Source of the DNA: Candidatus Shapirobacteria bacterium
Lineage (GTDB): Bacteria > Patescibacteriota > Microgenomatia > UBA12405
Assembly (NCBI GenBank): GCA_020056515.1
Contig: JAGVHP010000045.1
Location: 1 to 15,065 of the forward strand
Direction of reading: 5' to 3'
DNA length: 15,065 bases
This document shows, one piece after another, positions 7,146 to 14,371 of this stretch (the first letter of the stretch is position 1; the number at the start of each line of letters is the position of its first letter). A model generated the notes under the pieces. It did no database searches, was not told the origin of the DNA, and saw only the letters and a list, made by a program, of their open reading frames with translations. Both the position numbers and the translations under genes were made by a program.

Positions 7146-7690
7146 CCAAAATCTACGCTTTTATCGACAGTCAAAATTTGAATCTTGGAACATACAAAGA
7201 CATTATTAAGAACGGAAAAATTATTTATAAAGGCTGGAAACTTGATTTTAAAAAGTTTTATATTTTTTTAAAAAACAAATTCAAAATTAATCAGGCCTTT
7301 CTTTTTATTGGATACATAGCAGAAAATCAAAAACTCTATTCTTCTCTAAAGTCATTTGGGTACAAATTAGTCTTCAAACCTTCAATTAAAAATCACGAAG
7401 GTACGGTTAAGGGAAACGTTGACGCAGAATTAGTACTCCATTCAGCTGCTATTGAGTACCAAAACTACGATCAAGCTGTAATCATTTCTGGCGACGGAGA
7501 TTTTTATTGTCTACACGAATTTCTAAATAAAAACCACAAATTGCTAAAAATAATTATTCCCAACAAACACTCCGAATCAAGTCTCCTTAAAAAATTTCAA
7601 AAATTTAAATTATTTTTATACCGGGAAAAAGATAAGTTAGAATACAGACAAAAAAAATCGGGAGGCGTTGCTCATAGACACAAAGTCTAA
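7142..7690 (+). CDS. NYN-domain (PIN-like, LabA/DUF88) putative ribonuclease
   Basis: The 182-aa protein is a NYN-domain protein, a PIN-like fold that usually binds Mg and cleaves RNA. Acidic and polar residues sit where the family has its active site: FIDSQNLNLG (8-16) with D9 and N12, KGNVDAELVLHSA (90-102) with D94, and VIISGDGDFYCL (113-124) with D118 and D120. All canonical acidic positions are therefore present, so it is predicted to be active. The C-terminus is Lys/Arg-rich with GGVAHRHKV. It overlaps the GT2 gene by ATGA, so it is translated with the sugar operon, yet it has no evident role in sugar synthesis. Its base composition differs: bases 7201-7260 hold 9 G and 4 C, while 2161-2220 hold 5 G and 18 C. 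A41-base gap follows, the largest inside the chain. An A8 run lies near the 3' end. Confidence 0.88.
   Translation: MTKIYAFIDSQNLNLGTYKDIIKNGKIIYKGWKLDFKKFYIFLKNKFKINQAFLFIGYIAENQKLYSSLKSFGYKLVFKPSIKNHEGTVKGNVDAELVLHSAAIEYQNYDQAVIISGDGDFYCLHEFLNKNHKLLKIIIPNKHSESSLLKKFQKFKLFLYREKDKLEYRQKKSGGVAHRHKV
7650..7657 (+). repeat. A8 homopolymer near the 3' end of the NYN gene
   Basis: Eight A residues encode the Gln-Lys-Lys region (codons 170-172). One base fewer would send translation into a frame that stays open to TAA at 7740-7742, past the start of the next gene. Runs of this length are expected sometimes in AT-rich DNA, so function is uncertain. Confidence 0.8.
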
Positions 7691-7731
7691 GGGTCGTGTT
7701 CTCCCTGATGATTGGATAAATTATATAAAAA

Positions 7732-8859
7732 ATGTCGACTAAAGTCAACCCACGTATCATCATCGACGCCCGGCTTTATGGTCCGGCCAAAACTGGAATT
7801 GGCCGTTACACCCAAAATCTCCTTTTGGCTCTACCCCAGCAAAAAAACTTTAATAAATATCAGTTCGGTTTAATCGTCAAACAAGAAGACCTTGACACTG
7901 TTAAACAAGACTTAGGCATTTCATATCGATATTTTCCCACCGATATCTCCCACTATTCCTTTTCTGAACAGATCCTGCTACCCCCCTTTATTTCCAAACT
8001 TAAACCCAACCTTGTTCATTTTACCCACTTTAATAAGCCTCTCTTGTATACCGGACTATCAGTTATCACTATTCACGATTTAATCAAACATTATTTCAGA
8101 GGGAAAAGTACCACCACCAAATCTGTTTTTACCTATTGGCCAAAATATCTAGCCTATCGGTTAGCCACCAAAATTAACATCAAGAATAATTATATTATCG
8201 TTCCGAGTAATTTCTGGCGAAACATCCTTATAAATCGTTTCGGGTTATCTTCTTCAAAAATCACCACTATCTATGAAGCCGTTGATCCGATTTTTTTAAA
8301 ACTAAAGCACTATAGTTCCAATATTCCAAAGAACTATTTTCTCTATACCGGTAACCTCTATCCCCATAAAAATATCAAAGTAGTTTTTGAGGCTCTGCAA
8401 AAATTACCCGGGATTCAATTAAAAATAATCTGTGCCCGAAGCGTTTTCCAAAAGGAGGCTGAGGTTTTGTCCCAAAAACTAGGAGTTGATTCCCAAGTAA
8501 CTTTTCTTGGTTTTGTCAAAGACTCTGATTTTCCCAAACTATATTCTCAAGCCCTTTGCCTGGTCCATCCTTCATTTTTAGAAGGATTTAGTCTGACGGG
8601 TCTCGAAGCCATGAGTCTAAATTGCCCCGTCATTGCTGCATCTTCCAGCTGTCTACCTGAAATCTACGGTTCCTCCGTTCTCTATTTTGACCCACACAAC
8701 AAAAACGATTTAGTTAATCAAATCACCCTTCTTCTTAAAGATCCGACACTTCGTTCCCGCCTAATTAAGCTTGGCCATAAACAAATAACTAAATATTCCT
8801 GGACCAAAACCGCTTCCTCCACTCTAAAAATTTATGAAGAAATCTTGGAAAGATCTTAA
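7732..8859 (+). CDS. Family 4 glycosyltransferase (mannosyltransferase-like)
   Basis: The 375-aa protein is a GT-B retaining glycosyltransferase. The N-terminal domain opens with IIIDARLYGPAKTGIGRYTQNL (split here: IIIDARLYG at 9-17, TGIGRYTQNL at 21-30), the acceptor-side loop typical of the mannosyltransferase branch. FLYTGNLYPHKNI (203-215) begins the donor domain, with K213 at the phosphate-binding position. HPSFLEGFSLTGLEAM (279-294) carries the E284-x7-E292 motif, and CPVIAASSSCLPEI follows. A GDP-mannose maker lies two genes downstream, so GDP-mannose is a reasonable donor guess. ATG 7732 follows a 41-base gap with no Shine-Dalgarno; an AT-rich ATTATATAAA stretch just before it could be a weak -10 box, but no -35 is evident. 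The end of the gene overlaps the next by 26 bases. Confidence 0.92.
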   Translation: MSTKVNPRIIIDARLYGPAKTGIGRYTQNLLLALPQQKNFNKYQFGLIVKQEDLDTVKQDLGISYRYFPTDISHYSFSEQILLPPFISKLKPNLVHFTHFNKPLLYTGLSVITIHDLIKHYFRGKSTTTKSVFTYWPKYLAYRLATKINIKNNYIIVPSNFWRNILINRFGLSSSKITTIYEAVDPIFLKLKHYSSNIPKNYFLYTGNLYPHKNIKVVFEALQKLPGIQLKIICARSVFQKEAEVLSQKLGVDSQVTFLGFVKDSDFPKLYSQALCLVHPSFLEGFSLTGLEAMSLNCPVIAASSSCLPEIYGSSVLYFDPHNKNDLVNQITLLLKDPTLRSRLIKLGHKQITKYSWTKTASSTLKIYEEILERS

Positions 8860-9913
8860 GGTTGCTATTTATTACGACTGGCTAAACCAATGGGGAGGAG
8901 CTGAAAAAGTTCTTCTTGATATTTTGTCACTTTTCCCTCAAGCCCAACTTTTTACCCTCTTTTGTGATCCCAAAAATACACCTTGGCTTCCATCAGGTTT
9001 AAAAATTCATTCTAGTTTTATTAAAAATTCATCGCCGATTTTTTCACCTTTTTATGATATCGCCGCTGAAAGTTTTGATCTAACCGCCTACGATTTAGTT
9101 ATCGCTACCACCACCAATGTTGGCCATTCCCTTTTGACCTCGCCCAAAAGTCTCTTTGTTTGTTATTATCACAATTTCAATCGCCATCTTTATCAGAACC
9201 AAAATAAATATTTATCGCTACTTCTTCAGTTTTATCAAAAAATTGATCACATTTACTCACGTCGTCCCGATTATTCTTTTTGCAATTCGGAAACTGTCCA
9301 AAAAAGGCTGAGTGATACTTTTGGCATACTCGCTAAAGTTATTTATCCGGGCATCGATATTCAATACTTCACCCCCATCACTTCAAAACCGAAAAATTAT
9401 TTTCTAATCGTCAATCGCCTGGTTCCCTACAAAAATATTGATTATGTTATCGAAACATTTCAAACTCTCCCTTACACCTTAAAGATTGTCGGTGTCGGCC
9501 GTGACCTCCCCAGGTTAAAAAGACAAGCATATCCTTTCAAAAACATAGAACTCTTGGGTCTGGTGTCAAACGATTCGCTTCGCCAGCTTTATCAACAAAG
9601 CCTGGCCCTAATCTCCCCCCAGCTGGAAGATTTTGGTCTGACTTCTCTGGAAGCCCAAGCCTGTGGCCGGCCGGTTATTGGTTTTAATCTTGGCGGAAAC
9701 TCCGAAACGGTTATAAACGGCAAAAGCGGAATTCTTTATTCCAACCAATCATGTGCTTCTCTCACCCACGCTCTCAAACTTTTCTTTTCATCGAGACTAA
9801 AACCAGCAGACTGTCGCCAAAATTCGGAAAATTTTAGCCGATCTACCTTTATGTTAAACTTTAAAAAAGAGATTTTATCCCTATGTCAAACCAAAAAAAC
9901 CATCTCTTGGTGA
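8834..9913 (+). CDS. Family 4 glycosyltransferase (WbaZ-like)
   Basis: The 359-aa protein is a GT-B enzyme of the branch with a WGGAEK N-terminal motif (20-25) after VAIYYDWLNQ (10-19). VNRLVPYKNID (193-203) starts the donor domain, with R195 and K200 as phosphate-binding residues. SPQLEDFGLTSLEAQACGRPV (261-281, key residues E265 and E273 in E-x7-E) is the donor loop. The GGAE branch often contains mannosyltransferases of exopolysaccharide clusters; specificity here is inferred only. ATG 8834 is forced, since no other start precedes the first strand. It lies inside the TAT GAA codons of the preceding gene's C-terminal Tyr-Glu, the same 26-base nesting as at 6189. The gene overlaps the next by 31 bases. 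Confidence 0.92.
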   Translation: MKKSWKDLKVAIYYDWLNQWGGAEKVLLDILSLFPQAQLFTLFCDPKNTPWLPSGLKIHSSFIKNSSPIFSPFYDIAAESFDLTAYDLVIATTTNVGHSLLTSPKSLFVCYYHNFNRHLYQNQNKYLSLLLQFYQKIDHIYSRRPDYSFCNSETVQKRLSDTFGILAKVIYPGIDIQYFTPITSKPKNYFLIVNRLVPYKNIDYVIETFQTLPYTLKIVGVGRDLPRLKRQAYPFKNIELLGLVSNDSLRQLYQQSLALISPQLEDFGLTSLEAQACGRPVIGFNLGGNSETVINGKSGILYSNQSCASLTHALKLFFSSRLKPADCRQNSENFSRSTFMLNFKKEILSLCQTKKTISW

Positions 9914-10890
9914 TTCTTTGCGGTGGTACCGGCCCCAGACTCTGGCCCTTATCCACCACCTCTAATCCCAAACAATTCCTGTCTATTTTATCCGACAAAA
10001 GTCTCCTCGACCAAACTCTCTGTCGCCTGCTTCACATTGCTCCCAAGGAAAACATTTATATCACCACCAGTAACCGGAATATCAATCAAATAAAAAAAAT
10101 CGCCAATAATTTTATTTCCTCAAATCATGTCATTATTGAACCCGATAAGAAAAACACCGCCTTGGCAATTTTTCACACTCTAAATCAGCTTAAATATCTT
10201 ACTTCGGAAACCGTAATATCCTTTTTTCCCTCAGATCACTTTATTAATCCAATTTCTAAGTTTAAAAAAGATTTATCTTTGGCTGCCAACATCGCCAGAG
10301 AATCTTCGTCACTGGTTACTATTGGTATTCACCCCTCGTCTCCCAATACCTCTTATGGTTATATCCTAAAAAACCATAGATTTATTGAAAAACCGGACAA
10401 AATTAGCGCCCTAAAATATATTGTCAATGGCGCCCTATGGAATTCGGGTATATATACCGCTACTCTCAGCACCTACCTTTCAGAATTCAGTAAACACTTT
10501 CCTCACCCCACCTATCAAAAATCCCCGCCGCTATCCTTTGACAAAGCCATCTCTGAAAAAAGTAAAAACATCAGTTGCCTTAAGGCTTCCTTTGATTGGA
10601 GTGATGTCGGTGAATGGGGATCTATTTTTACCAAATCCGTCCACGATCCGCAAAAAATCGCCACCGTCAACTCCCAAACCGAATATCTCTCTCTCAACAG
10701 CCATCGCTGTTTATTGTCATCTGAAAATCCGGACAAACTAATCGGGCTGGTTGGCGTCAGTAATTTAGCCATAATCGATACCTCCAGTGCCCTATTGGTA
10801 TCATCACTTGATCAAAGCCACCAGGTTCGTGATCTGGTCGTCAAAATTGTCAACACTCCCAAATTAAAAAAATATTTTGTAAATGATTAA
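9883..10890 (+). CDS. manC: Mannose-1-phosphate guanylyltransferase (single-domain)
   Basis: The 335-aa cytosolic enzyme makes GDP-mannose from GTP and mannose-1-phosphate. Motifs in order are GGTGPRLWPLS (14-24) with NPKQFL (28-33), the GTP-binding loop; FFPSDHFI (114-121), the metal-binding Asp region; FIEKP (167-171), sugar phosphate contact; ALWNSGIY (184-191); and FDWSDVGEW (237-245). The end (about 272-330) resembles the C-terminal beta-helix region of single-domain ManC, with no cupin isomerase domain. The signature loop has Pro where the family usually has Thr (GxGTRLWP), and Thr-Thr after PLS where Arg is usual. ATG 9883 gives a complete first strand (HLLVILCGG). A GTG at 9910, forming GTGA with the upstream stop, is an alternative but would remove most of that strand. 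It supplies donor for the adjacent GT4 enzymes. Confidence 0.88.
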   Translation: MSNQKNHLLVILCGGTGPRLWPLSTTSNPKQFLSILSDKSLLDQTLCRLLHIAPKENIYITTSNRNINQIKKIANNFISSNHVIIEPDKKNTALAIFHTLNQLKYLTSETVISFFPSDHFINPISKFKKDLSLAANIARESSSLVTIGIHPSSPNTSYGYILKNHRFIEKPDKISALKYIVNGALWNSGIYTATLSTYLSEFSKHFPHPTYQKSPPLSFDKAISEKSKNISCLKASFDWSDVGEWGSIFTKSVHDPQKIATVNSQTEYLSLNSHRCLLSSENPDKLIGLVGVSNLAIIDTSSALLVSSLDQSHQVRDLVVKIVNTPKLKKYFVND

Positions 10891-11563
10891 AAATCAAGGT
10901 TTTTCAAATAACCTCAGAGTCCTTTTGTTTCCTGTTGCCAAACGTCTTATTGATATTGTTTCCTCTGTTATATTACTGGTCTTATTTTCTCCGGTTTTAG
11001 TCGTCATCTCCCTGGTTATTAAACTTACTTCGGAAGGGCCGATTCTTCTTCGCCAAAAACGTGTCGGTAAAAACGGAGAATTTGTCATGTATAAATTTCG
11101 TTCAATGTACAACGGCAAAGACTATCCTAATGACATGGACGCCTTTCTCCGGGACAAGTATCCCAAGCTTTGGAAAAAGTTCGTTGAAAATGGCTGGAAA
11201 CTTCCCATGAACGAAGATCCCCGAATTACCCCGATTGGTAAATTTATCCGTAAAACTTCTCTCGATGAAATGGCTCAATTTATTAACGTCCTTCAGGGTG
11301 AAATGAGTTTAGTTGGCCCCCGTGCCTACCGAAACGAAGAACTGGCAGAATATGAAAAAAAATACCCCGAATCCAAAAAATACGTCAATATAATTAAAAC
11401 TGCTAAACCCGGTATTACCGGCCTTTGGCAAACTTCCGGCCGAAACGACATGACTTTTGAACAACGGGCCAGACTTGACGCCAAATACATCAAAAACCGA
11501 TCTCTCCGACAAGAGTTACAAATAATTCTTAAAACTCCCTTTGTCATGTTTTCAATTTGGTAA
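10883..11563 (+). CDS. Initiating sugar-1-phosphate transferase (WcaJ/PglC-type monotopic PGT)
   Basis: The 226-aa protein belongs to the bacterial sugar transferase family, which moves a sugar-1-phosphate from a nucleotide sugar to undecaprenyl phosphate and so starts chain assembly at the inner face of the membrane. A basic N-terminus leads to a hydrophobic re-entrant helix (about 22-48). Then come EGPILLRQKRVGKNG (51-65), MYKFRSM (69-75) and DPRITPIGKFIRKTSLDE (112-129), where D128-E129 is the catalytic Asp-Glu dyad. GEMSLVGPRA (139-148) and KPGITGLWQTSGRND (175-189) complete the family signature. It has only the small catalytic core, without the extra N-terminal helices of WcaJ/WbaP. The C-terminus stops just after LKTPFVMFSIW, somewhat shorter than usual, but no core motif is missing. 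It overlaps manC by 8 bases and is the last gene before a 17-base gap. Confidence 0.93.
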   Translation: MIKNQGFSNNLRVLLFPVAKRLIDIVSSVILLVLFSPVLVVISLVIKLTSEGPILLRQKRVGKNGEFVMYKFRSMYNGKDYPNDMDAFLRDKYPKLWKKFVENGWKLPMNEDPRITPIGKFIRKTSLDEMAQFINVLQGEMSLVGPRAYRNEELAEYEKKYPESKKYVNIIKTAKPGITGLWQTSGRNDMTFEQRARLDAKYIKNRSLRQELQIILKTPFVMFSIW

Positions 11564-11566
11564 ATA

Positions 11567-11575
11567 TGTTAGACT
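11567..11575 (+). promoter_or_regulatory. Candidate extended -10 promoter before the DUF4012 gene
   Basis: TG-T-TAGACT (11567-11575) fits an extended -10 element and ends five bases before the ATG at 11581, so a transcript could be leaderless. Alternatively TTGTCA (11541-11546) with an 18-base spacer and TATGTT (11565-11570) could serve as -35/-10. This is one of the few true gaps in the gene chain, which supports a separate start. The match is moderate. Confidence 0.35.
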
Positions 11576-11580
11576 GATTT

Positions 11581-13515
11581 ATGGAATTGCCCACCTCCAT
11601 CACTCCGGCTCCTTCACCCAAAACTCCCAAAATTAAACCCAAAAGAAAAAAGTTGTTGCTTATACCCCTTGGTCTTTTGTTTTTTCTTCTTATTGTTTTC
11701 CTCTCCGGGTTCTTTCTTGTCTATCTTCCGGGTAAAAACTTACTGACTTTAGTCATCGCCACTAAAACCGAAGCCGAAAATTTAAAAATTTCCATCTCCG
11801 ATAAAGACCTGTCTCTTTCTCAAACCATTATTAATAATCTAAAGGACCAAATCAAAACCATTGACAATAAATATTCGGGCTTGTCTTATTTAAAACCCCT
11901 GCCTTTTTTAAAAAATTATTACCTCGATGGTCAGGAGTTTCTTTCTATCGCCAACAACAGTTTGGATACTGGATCGATTTTTATTGAAGCCATCAAACCT
12001 TATCAGGACTTTTTAGGTCTAAAGGGAACTGCTACCAGTAGCGCCAAAACCACCGAAGACCGGATTACCTTTCTTACCCGCTCAATTGAAGGCCTGTTAC
12101 CCAATCTTGATTTGGTCGAAAGTAAGATCAAAAACATAGAAAATTCCCTAAACTCCATCGATATCAATCGCTATCCGGAAGAATACCGGGGTTTTCTCCT
12201 TCATCAAAACTTCAATCAACTCAAGGAAACTGTGGCCCAAATCGATAAATTAATTACCGATGGCAAACCAATTCTATCCAAAACCTCATGGCTTTTAGGT
12301 AAAGACAAGCCCCGAAATTACCTGGTTGTCTTTCAGAACGACGGCGAACTCAGACCCAGTGGTGGCTTTTGGACCGCCTATACTACCGTCAAAATAAACA
12401 ATGACAAGGTTACTCCGGGTATTGCCAACAATATTTACGACCTTGACGACAAACTTCAAAGTGTCATTCCGGCCCCCCGTCTAATTAAATCTTATCATCT
12501 CAATGTTCCCTATCTTAACCTCCGCGACAGCAATCTTTCCCCCGATTTTCCCACCGATGCCCAAATTTTTCTTGATGCCTATTACAAAGCCATGGGCAAG
12601 GGGACTAAATTCGATGCTGTCGTCGCTCTTGATACTAATGTCCTGGTAGATCTGGTTGGCGTCCTGGGTAAACTTGATACCCGGGTCGGTACCTTCACTA
12701 CCAACCCTGACAAGCGTTGTGATGGCTGCCCCAAAATTATTTATGATCTTGAATGGATCTCCGGCCGCCCCCGAAACTTTATTGAAAACAACCGCAAAGA
12801 CTTTTTGGCACCGGTAATGCAAGCTCTTTTAGCCAACGTTATGGGTTCGGAAAAAACCAAAATTCCGCTTCTAGCCGACGCTGTTTTTAAAAATATTTTT
12901 GAAAAACATATTCTCTTCTTCTTTCCTGACGCTGAAATGCAGGCAGCTGCCTCTTTGGCAAACATTACCGGAAAAATAGTCTCTACCAACTCCGACACCG
13001 ATTATTTCCATTTAAATGATGCCAACTTCGCCAGTGCCAAAAGTAATATTTTCATCCGTCAAAAAATTAAACACGAAGTCTCTGTCACTGATGGCCGTGT
13101 TGAACACAAAATCTCCATTACTTATACCAATCCCAGCCCGGCTTCAAACTGTAATTTAGAAAAAGGTGACCTCTGTCTTAATGCTCCTAAATACCGCAAT
13201 CTTTTCCGCTTTTATGTTCCCACTGGTAGCCAGCTTATTAAAATTACCGGTTCCGAAATCGATCCTCTGTCTTACGAAGAACTCGGCAAGCAAGTATATG
13301 AAGGTTTTTATGGCAACAAATACCCCTTGTATGCCAAATCCAGTTCCAAAGTTACCCTTCAATATTTAAGCAGTGTCAAAGCCTCCAAATTTTATACCCT
13401 TTACCTGCAAAAACAACCCGGTACCAAAGGAGTTGAATACGAAATTTTTGTCAACGGTAAAAGTATGGAAACTTTCAATTGGGTCAGCGATAAATCTATC
13501 AAGTTATCTCTGTGA
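11581..13515 (+). CDS. DUF4012 membrane-anchored extracytoplasmic protein
   Basis: The 644-aa protein has a Pro/Lys-rich cytosolic tail (1-24), one membrane helix (about 25-49) and a large external part. Residues 60-235 are mainly helical and probably coiled. The DUF4012 core begins near 247: YLVVFQNDGELRPSGGFW (247-264), YDLDD (286-290), LRDSNLSPDFP (314-324), then FDAVVALDTNVLVDLVGVLG (344-363). The last part (about 495-644) is beta-rich and Ig-like in appearance. Two cysteine pairs, C380/C383 and C524/C532, could form disulfides outside the cell. DUF4012 has no proven function that I know of. The Arg-containing ELRPSGG and RDSNLSPDFP motifs followed by a VVALD strand recall the layout of LytR-CpsA-Psr phosphotransferases, which attach glycans to the wall; this is inference. 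It follows the initiating transferase by 17 bases and overlaps recO by GTGA. Confidence 0.88.
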   Translation: MELPTSITPAPSPKTPKIKPKRKKLLLIPLGLLFFLLIVFLSGFFLVYLPGKNLLTLVIATKTEAENLKISISDKDLSLSQTIINNLKDQIKTIDNKYSGLSYLKPLPFLKNYYLDGQEFLSIANNSLDTGSIFIEAIKPYQDFLGLKGTATSSAKTTEDRITFLTRSIEGLLPNLDLVESKIKNIENSLNSIDINRYPEEYRGFLLHQNFNQLKETVAQIDKLITDGKPILSKTSWLLGKDKPRNYLVVFQNDGELRPSGGFWTAYTTVKINNDKVTPGIANNIYDLDDKLQSVIPAPRLIKSYHLNVPYLNLRDSNLSPDFPTDAQIFLDAYYKAMGKGTKFDAVVALDTNVLVDLVGVLGKLDTRVGTFTTNPDKRCDGCPKIIYDLEWISGRPRNFIENNRKDFLAPVMQALLANVMGSEKTKIPLLADAVFKNIFEKHILFFFPDAEMQAAASLANITGKIVSTNSDTDYFHLNDANFASAKSNIFIRQKIKHEVSVTDGRVEHKISITYTNPSPASNCNLEKGDLCLNAPKYRNLFRFYVPTGSQLIKITGSEIDPLSYEELGKQVYEGFYGNKYPLYAKSSSKVTLQYLSSVKASKFYTLYLQKQPGTKGVEYEIFVNGKSMETFNWVSDKSIKLSL

Positions 13516-14078
13516 TAGGCCAATCATTCAGTACTGAAGCCATTGTTGTCAATCTTCAAAATCGGGGTGAAAAAGATATTTTGATTACTTTTTTAACTCC
13601 AAATCATGGCAAAATTATTGTTAAAGCTGCCGGAGTAAAATCAATAAAAAGTTCCCGTGGAGCCAATCTCCAGTTAGGAAATATCACCAAAATCAGTCTT
13701 CGCCAAAACAATGGTATATATTGGCTGTCGGAATGTTTAGCTACTAATTCATTTATGTTTGAACAAAAAAAACTAATTCAATTAAACCTCCTGTTTTATT
13801 TTTTAGAAATTGTTAAAAACATAACTTCTGAAAATGAGAGTTCACCTAAAATCTTTTTTTTAGCCAAGGAAATAATCCAGCAACTTTCCCAAAATCATCT
13901 GGTTCCCTTTATCTCCCGTCAAATTGATTTTTTAGAAATACTCGGATTTGGTATTCCTGATAATATCCGCCAAAATCTATCCTCCAAAAAGTATCACCTG
14001 GTCCAAAGAGATCTTATTTCTTATTTTGAAAGCATTCTCGAAAAACCCCTTTGCAGTAAAAAACTCTTATCTGCTTAA
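13512..14078 (+). CDS. recO: DNA repair protein RecO
   Basis: The 188-aa protein matches RecO, which loads RecA onto SSB-coated single-stranded DNA together with RecR. The N-terminal OB fold (about 6-80) shows STEAIVVNLQNRGEKDILITFLTP, here as STEAIVVN (7-14), GEKDILITFLTP (19-30) and HGKIIVKAAGVKS (32-44). The helical domain continues to about 185. It is shorter than the usual 230-250 aa, and the zinc-binding cysteine segment of larger RecO proteins is not seen, which fits the compact forms of reduced genomes. The start is GTG 13512 in a GTGA overlap with the DUF4012 stop, so translation is probably coupled to that gene. The stop region overlaps the 3' end of the convergent minus-strand ORF by 12 bases. 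Base composition is more AT-rich than in the sugar genes. Confidence 0.85.
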   Translation: MIGQSFSTEAIVVNLQNRGEKDILITFLTPNHGKIIVKAAGVKSIKSSRGANLQLGNITKISLRQNNGIYWLSECLATNSFMFEQKKLIQLNLLFYFLEIVKNITSENESSPKIFFLAKEIIQQLSQNHLVPFISRQIDFLEILGFGIPDNIRQNLSSKKYHLVQRDLISYFESILEKPLCSKKLLSA

Positions 14079-14324
14079 CACACTTGGAGGTACATCAATT
14101 ATTACTTCTTGAAAGGTTTCTGTCCTATCTTTCCCCAACTCCTTTATATGATGAGTAACTACAACCGCCGAGCGACAGATAACATCATCGACCACCGAGC
14201 GACCATCTTCAAGATTGTAAAATACTCTCCTAAATCCCAACAGGTCAGTTAAATCTACAGCCATTGTCTCTCGGGCACCAACCATTTCATCTTTTAATTC
14301 CTTTCTATTTTTAGACTTACTCAT
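14067..14324 (-). CDS. Small hypothetical protein, convergent with recO
   Basis: An 85-aa reading frame on the minus strand starts at ATG (14324) and ends at TAA (14067). I do not recognise it. The first half is charged and helical (KSKNRKELKDEMVGARETM), and the second half is rich in beta-prone segments (RSVVDDVICRSAVVV, FQEVIIDVPPSVL). It has no membrane segment or signal peptide. A near-repeat of 13 bases (14164-14176 and 14191-14203, 12 of 13 identical, 27 bases apart) gives the internal RSVV/RSAVV echo. In its favour, it fills an otherwise empty interval, has a sensible codon mix and amino-acid pattern, and abuts recO in a compact genome. Against it, there is no Shine-Dalgarno (as for all genes here) and no clear promoter. 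It is the only gene on the minus strand in the window. Confidence 0.55.
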   Translation of the reverse strand: MSKSKNRKELKDEMVGARETMAVDLTDLLGFRRVFYNLEDGRSVVDDVICRSAVVVTHHIKELGKDRTETFQEVIIDVPPSVLSR

Positions 14325-14371
14325 AATTTATCGAAATCTTAATTTCAAATTGTATCTTCCTTTATCAAATA

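Noticed and set aside
7699..7731. Promoter with -10 box in the AT-rich stretch before the GT4 gene at 7732
   Set aside because: Several overlapping AT hexamers are possible but none has a -35 at proper distance; AT-richness alone explains them.
10421..10741. 106-aa + strand frame inside manC
   Set aside because: It lies fully inside a gene with clear motifs, and its product is low in structure signals.
14040..14100. Possible terminator after recO (GCAG...CTGC)
   Set aside because: The inverted repeat is four bases with a long loop and no following T run; I do not call a terminator.
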